DNA of 64,000 nt from an uncultured Aquimarina sp. (GTDB taxonomy: Bacteria > Bacteroidota > Bacteroidia > Flavobacteriales > Flavobacteriaceae), in contig CANNCQ010000005.1 of assembly GCA_947503135.1 (NCBI GenBank), positions 62,001-126,000 on the forward strand, in the 5' to 3' direction. Within the stretch, counting starts at the first letter, position 1; the number at the start of each line of letters is the position of its first letter. The notes beneath the pieces were generated by a model. It worked only from the letters and a program-made list of their open reading frames with translations, made no database searches and was not told where the DNA came from. The translations under genes were made by a program, and so were the position numbers. Of this stretch, positions 63,705 through 64,000 are shown piece after piece.

Positions 63705-64000
63705 ATGAGTAAGTTTACTGAAGACGATTTAAAGAAGGAACTCGAAACAAAGGAATATGAGTATGGATTTTATACAGATATAGAATCTGACACTTTTCCT
63801 GTTGGTTTAAACGAGGATGTGGTTAGAGCTATTTCTGCAAAGAAAAATGAACCACAATGGATGACTGATTGGAGAGTAGATGCTTTTCGTATTTGGAGTG
63901 AAATGGAAGAGCCTGAATGGGCTAATGTACATTACACTAAACCAGATTTTCAAGCAATAAGTTATTACTCTGCACCGAAAGCAGCAGATCCTAATAAGTC
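63705..64000 (+). CDS. sufB: Fe-S cluster assembly protein SufB, N-terminus only
   Basis: The ATG at 63705 opens MSKFTEDDLKKELETKEYEY and the frame runs open to the window edge (98 codons of about 480). AKKNEPQWMTDWRVDAFRIW and the tail AISYYSAPKAADPNK are characteristic of SufB. SufB with SufC and SufD forms the scaffold on which Fe-S clusters are built. The rest of the operon lies beyond the window. Confidence 0.93.
   Translation, partial: MSKFTEDDLKKELETKEYEYGFYTDIESDTFPVGLNEDVVRAISAKKNEPQWMTDWRVDAFRIWSEMEEPEWANVHYTKPDFQAISYYSAPKAADPNK

Noticed and set aside
1..64000. CRISPR arrays, tRNA or rRNA genes, prophage, integrase-flanked island
   Set aside because: I looked for direct repeats with spacers, cloverleaf-like intergenic sequences and phage or integrase genes and found none that I could support.

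Overview
The window looks like chromosome from a member of the Flavobacteriaceae (Bacteroidota). Evidence: very AT-rich DNA; several promoters of the Bacteroidota type (-33 TTG, -7 TAnnTTTG); a type IX secretion (T9SS) lipoprotein (PorW/SprE) and a T9SS C-terminal sorting domain; and many proteins of families mostly seen in this phylum (DUF4292, DUF3108, DUF6970-like, bactofilin next to the atp genes, a long PurF variant). No rRNA, tRNA, CRISPR array or prophage was seen. Most of the window is ordinary housekeeping DNA; one stretch (about 27.4-29.7 kb) is decayed accessory DNA.

Layout. 1-8.4 kb (-): pgi (cut by the window edge), an M23 peptidase lipoprotein, tryptophan 2,3-dioxygenase and a DUF3108 protein, apparently one unit with a clear promoter, then a patatin/beta-barrel protein and uvrC. 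8.5-11.8 kb (+): a RimB-like protease, RimK, an M14-like deacylase, 5-formyl-THF cyclo-ligase and a lone receiver domain. 11.8-19.7 kb (-): an envelope cluster (EnvC-like, DUF4292, TPR, sugar nucleotidyltransferase, dut, flippase) and a D15-type outer membrane protein. 19.9-22.9 kb (+): an FAD oxidoreductase paired with a membrane polyferredoxin. 23.0-27.4 kb (-): gcvH, gcvT, gcvP.

27.4-30.2 kb holds an AraC C-terminal remnant, a broken IS1595-type transposase, a perfect 30-bp inverted repeat, a multiply broken flavin monooxygenase and an apparently intact DUF1348 gene. 30.2-40.6 kb (-) is the F1Fo ATP synthase locus (atpB-E-F-H, an unknown secreted protein, atpA-G), preceded by porW, a bactofilin, AtpZ and a small membrane protein. 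40.8-46.7 kb: a PaaE-like reductase, a long PurF variant, a PfkB kinase, a crotonase, two tiny membrane ORFs and queD. 46.8-57.6 kb: an LpxH-like hydrolase, an Asp-nucleophile alpha/beta-hydrolase lipoprotein, a Crp/Fnr regulator, a B12/radical SAM protein, a split YeeE/YedE transporter, a GH10 xylanase, small proteins, an orphan ABC ATPase and a GH11 xylanase with a T9SS tail. 57.8-64 kb: an ECF sigma factor with a membrane-anchor/beta-barrel partner, two cysteine-containing lipoproteins, asd, and the start of a SUF operon (sufA-like, sufB).

Functional threads: xylan use (GH10 plus T9SS-exported GH11, with PorW as part of the export route), envelope building, one-carbon and glycine metabolism, and a complete ATP synthase with an extra secreted protein gene inside it. 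I do not see an obvious new defence or mobile system. The best candidates for something undescribed are the unknown gene between atpH and atpA, the RimB-RimK-deacylase cassette, the oxidoreductase-polyferredoxin pair, and the two tiny membrane ORFs upstream of queD.
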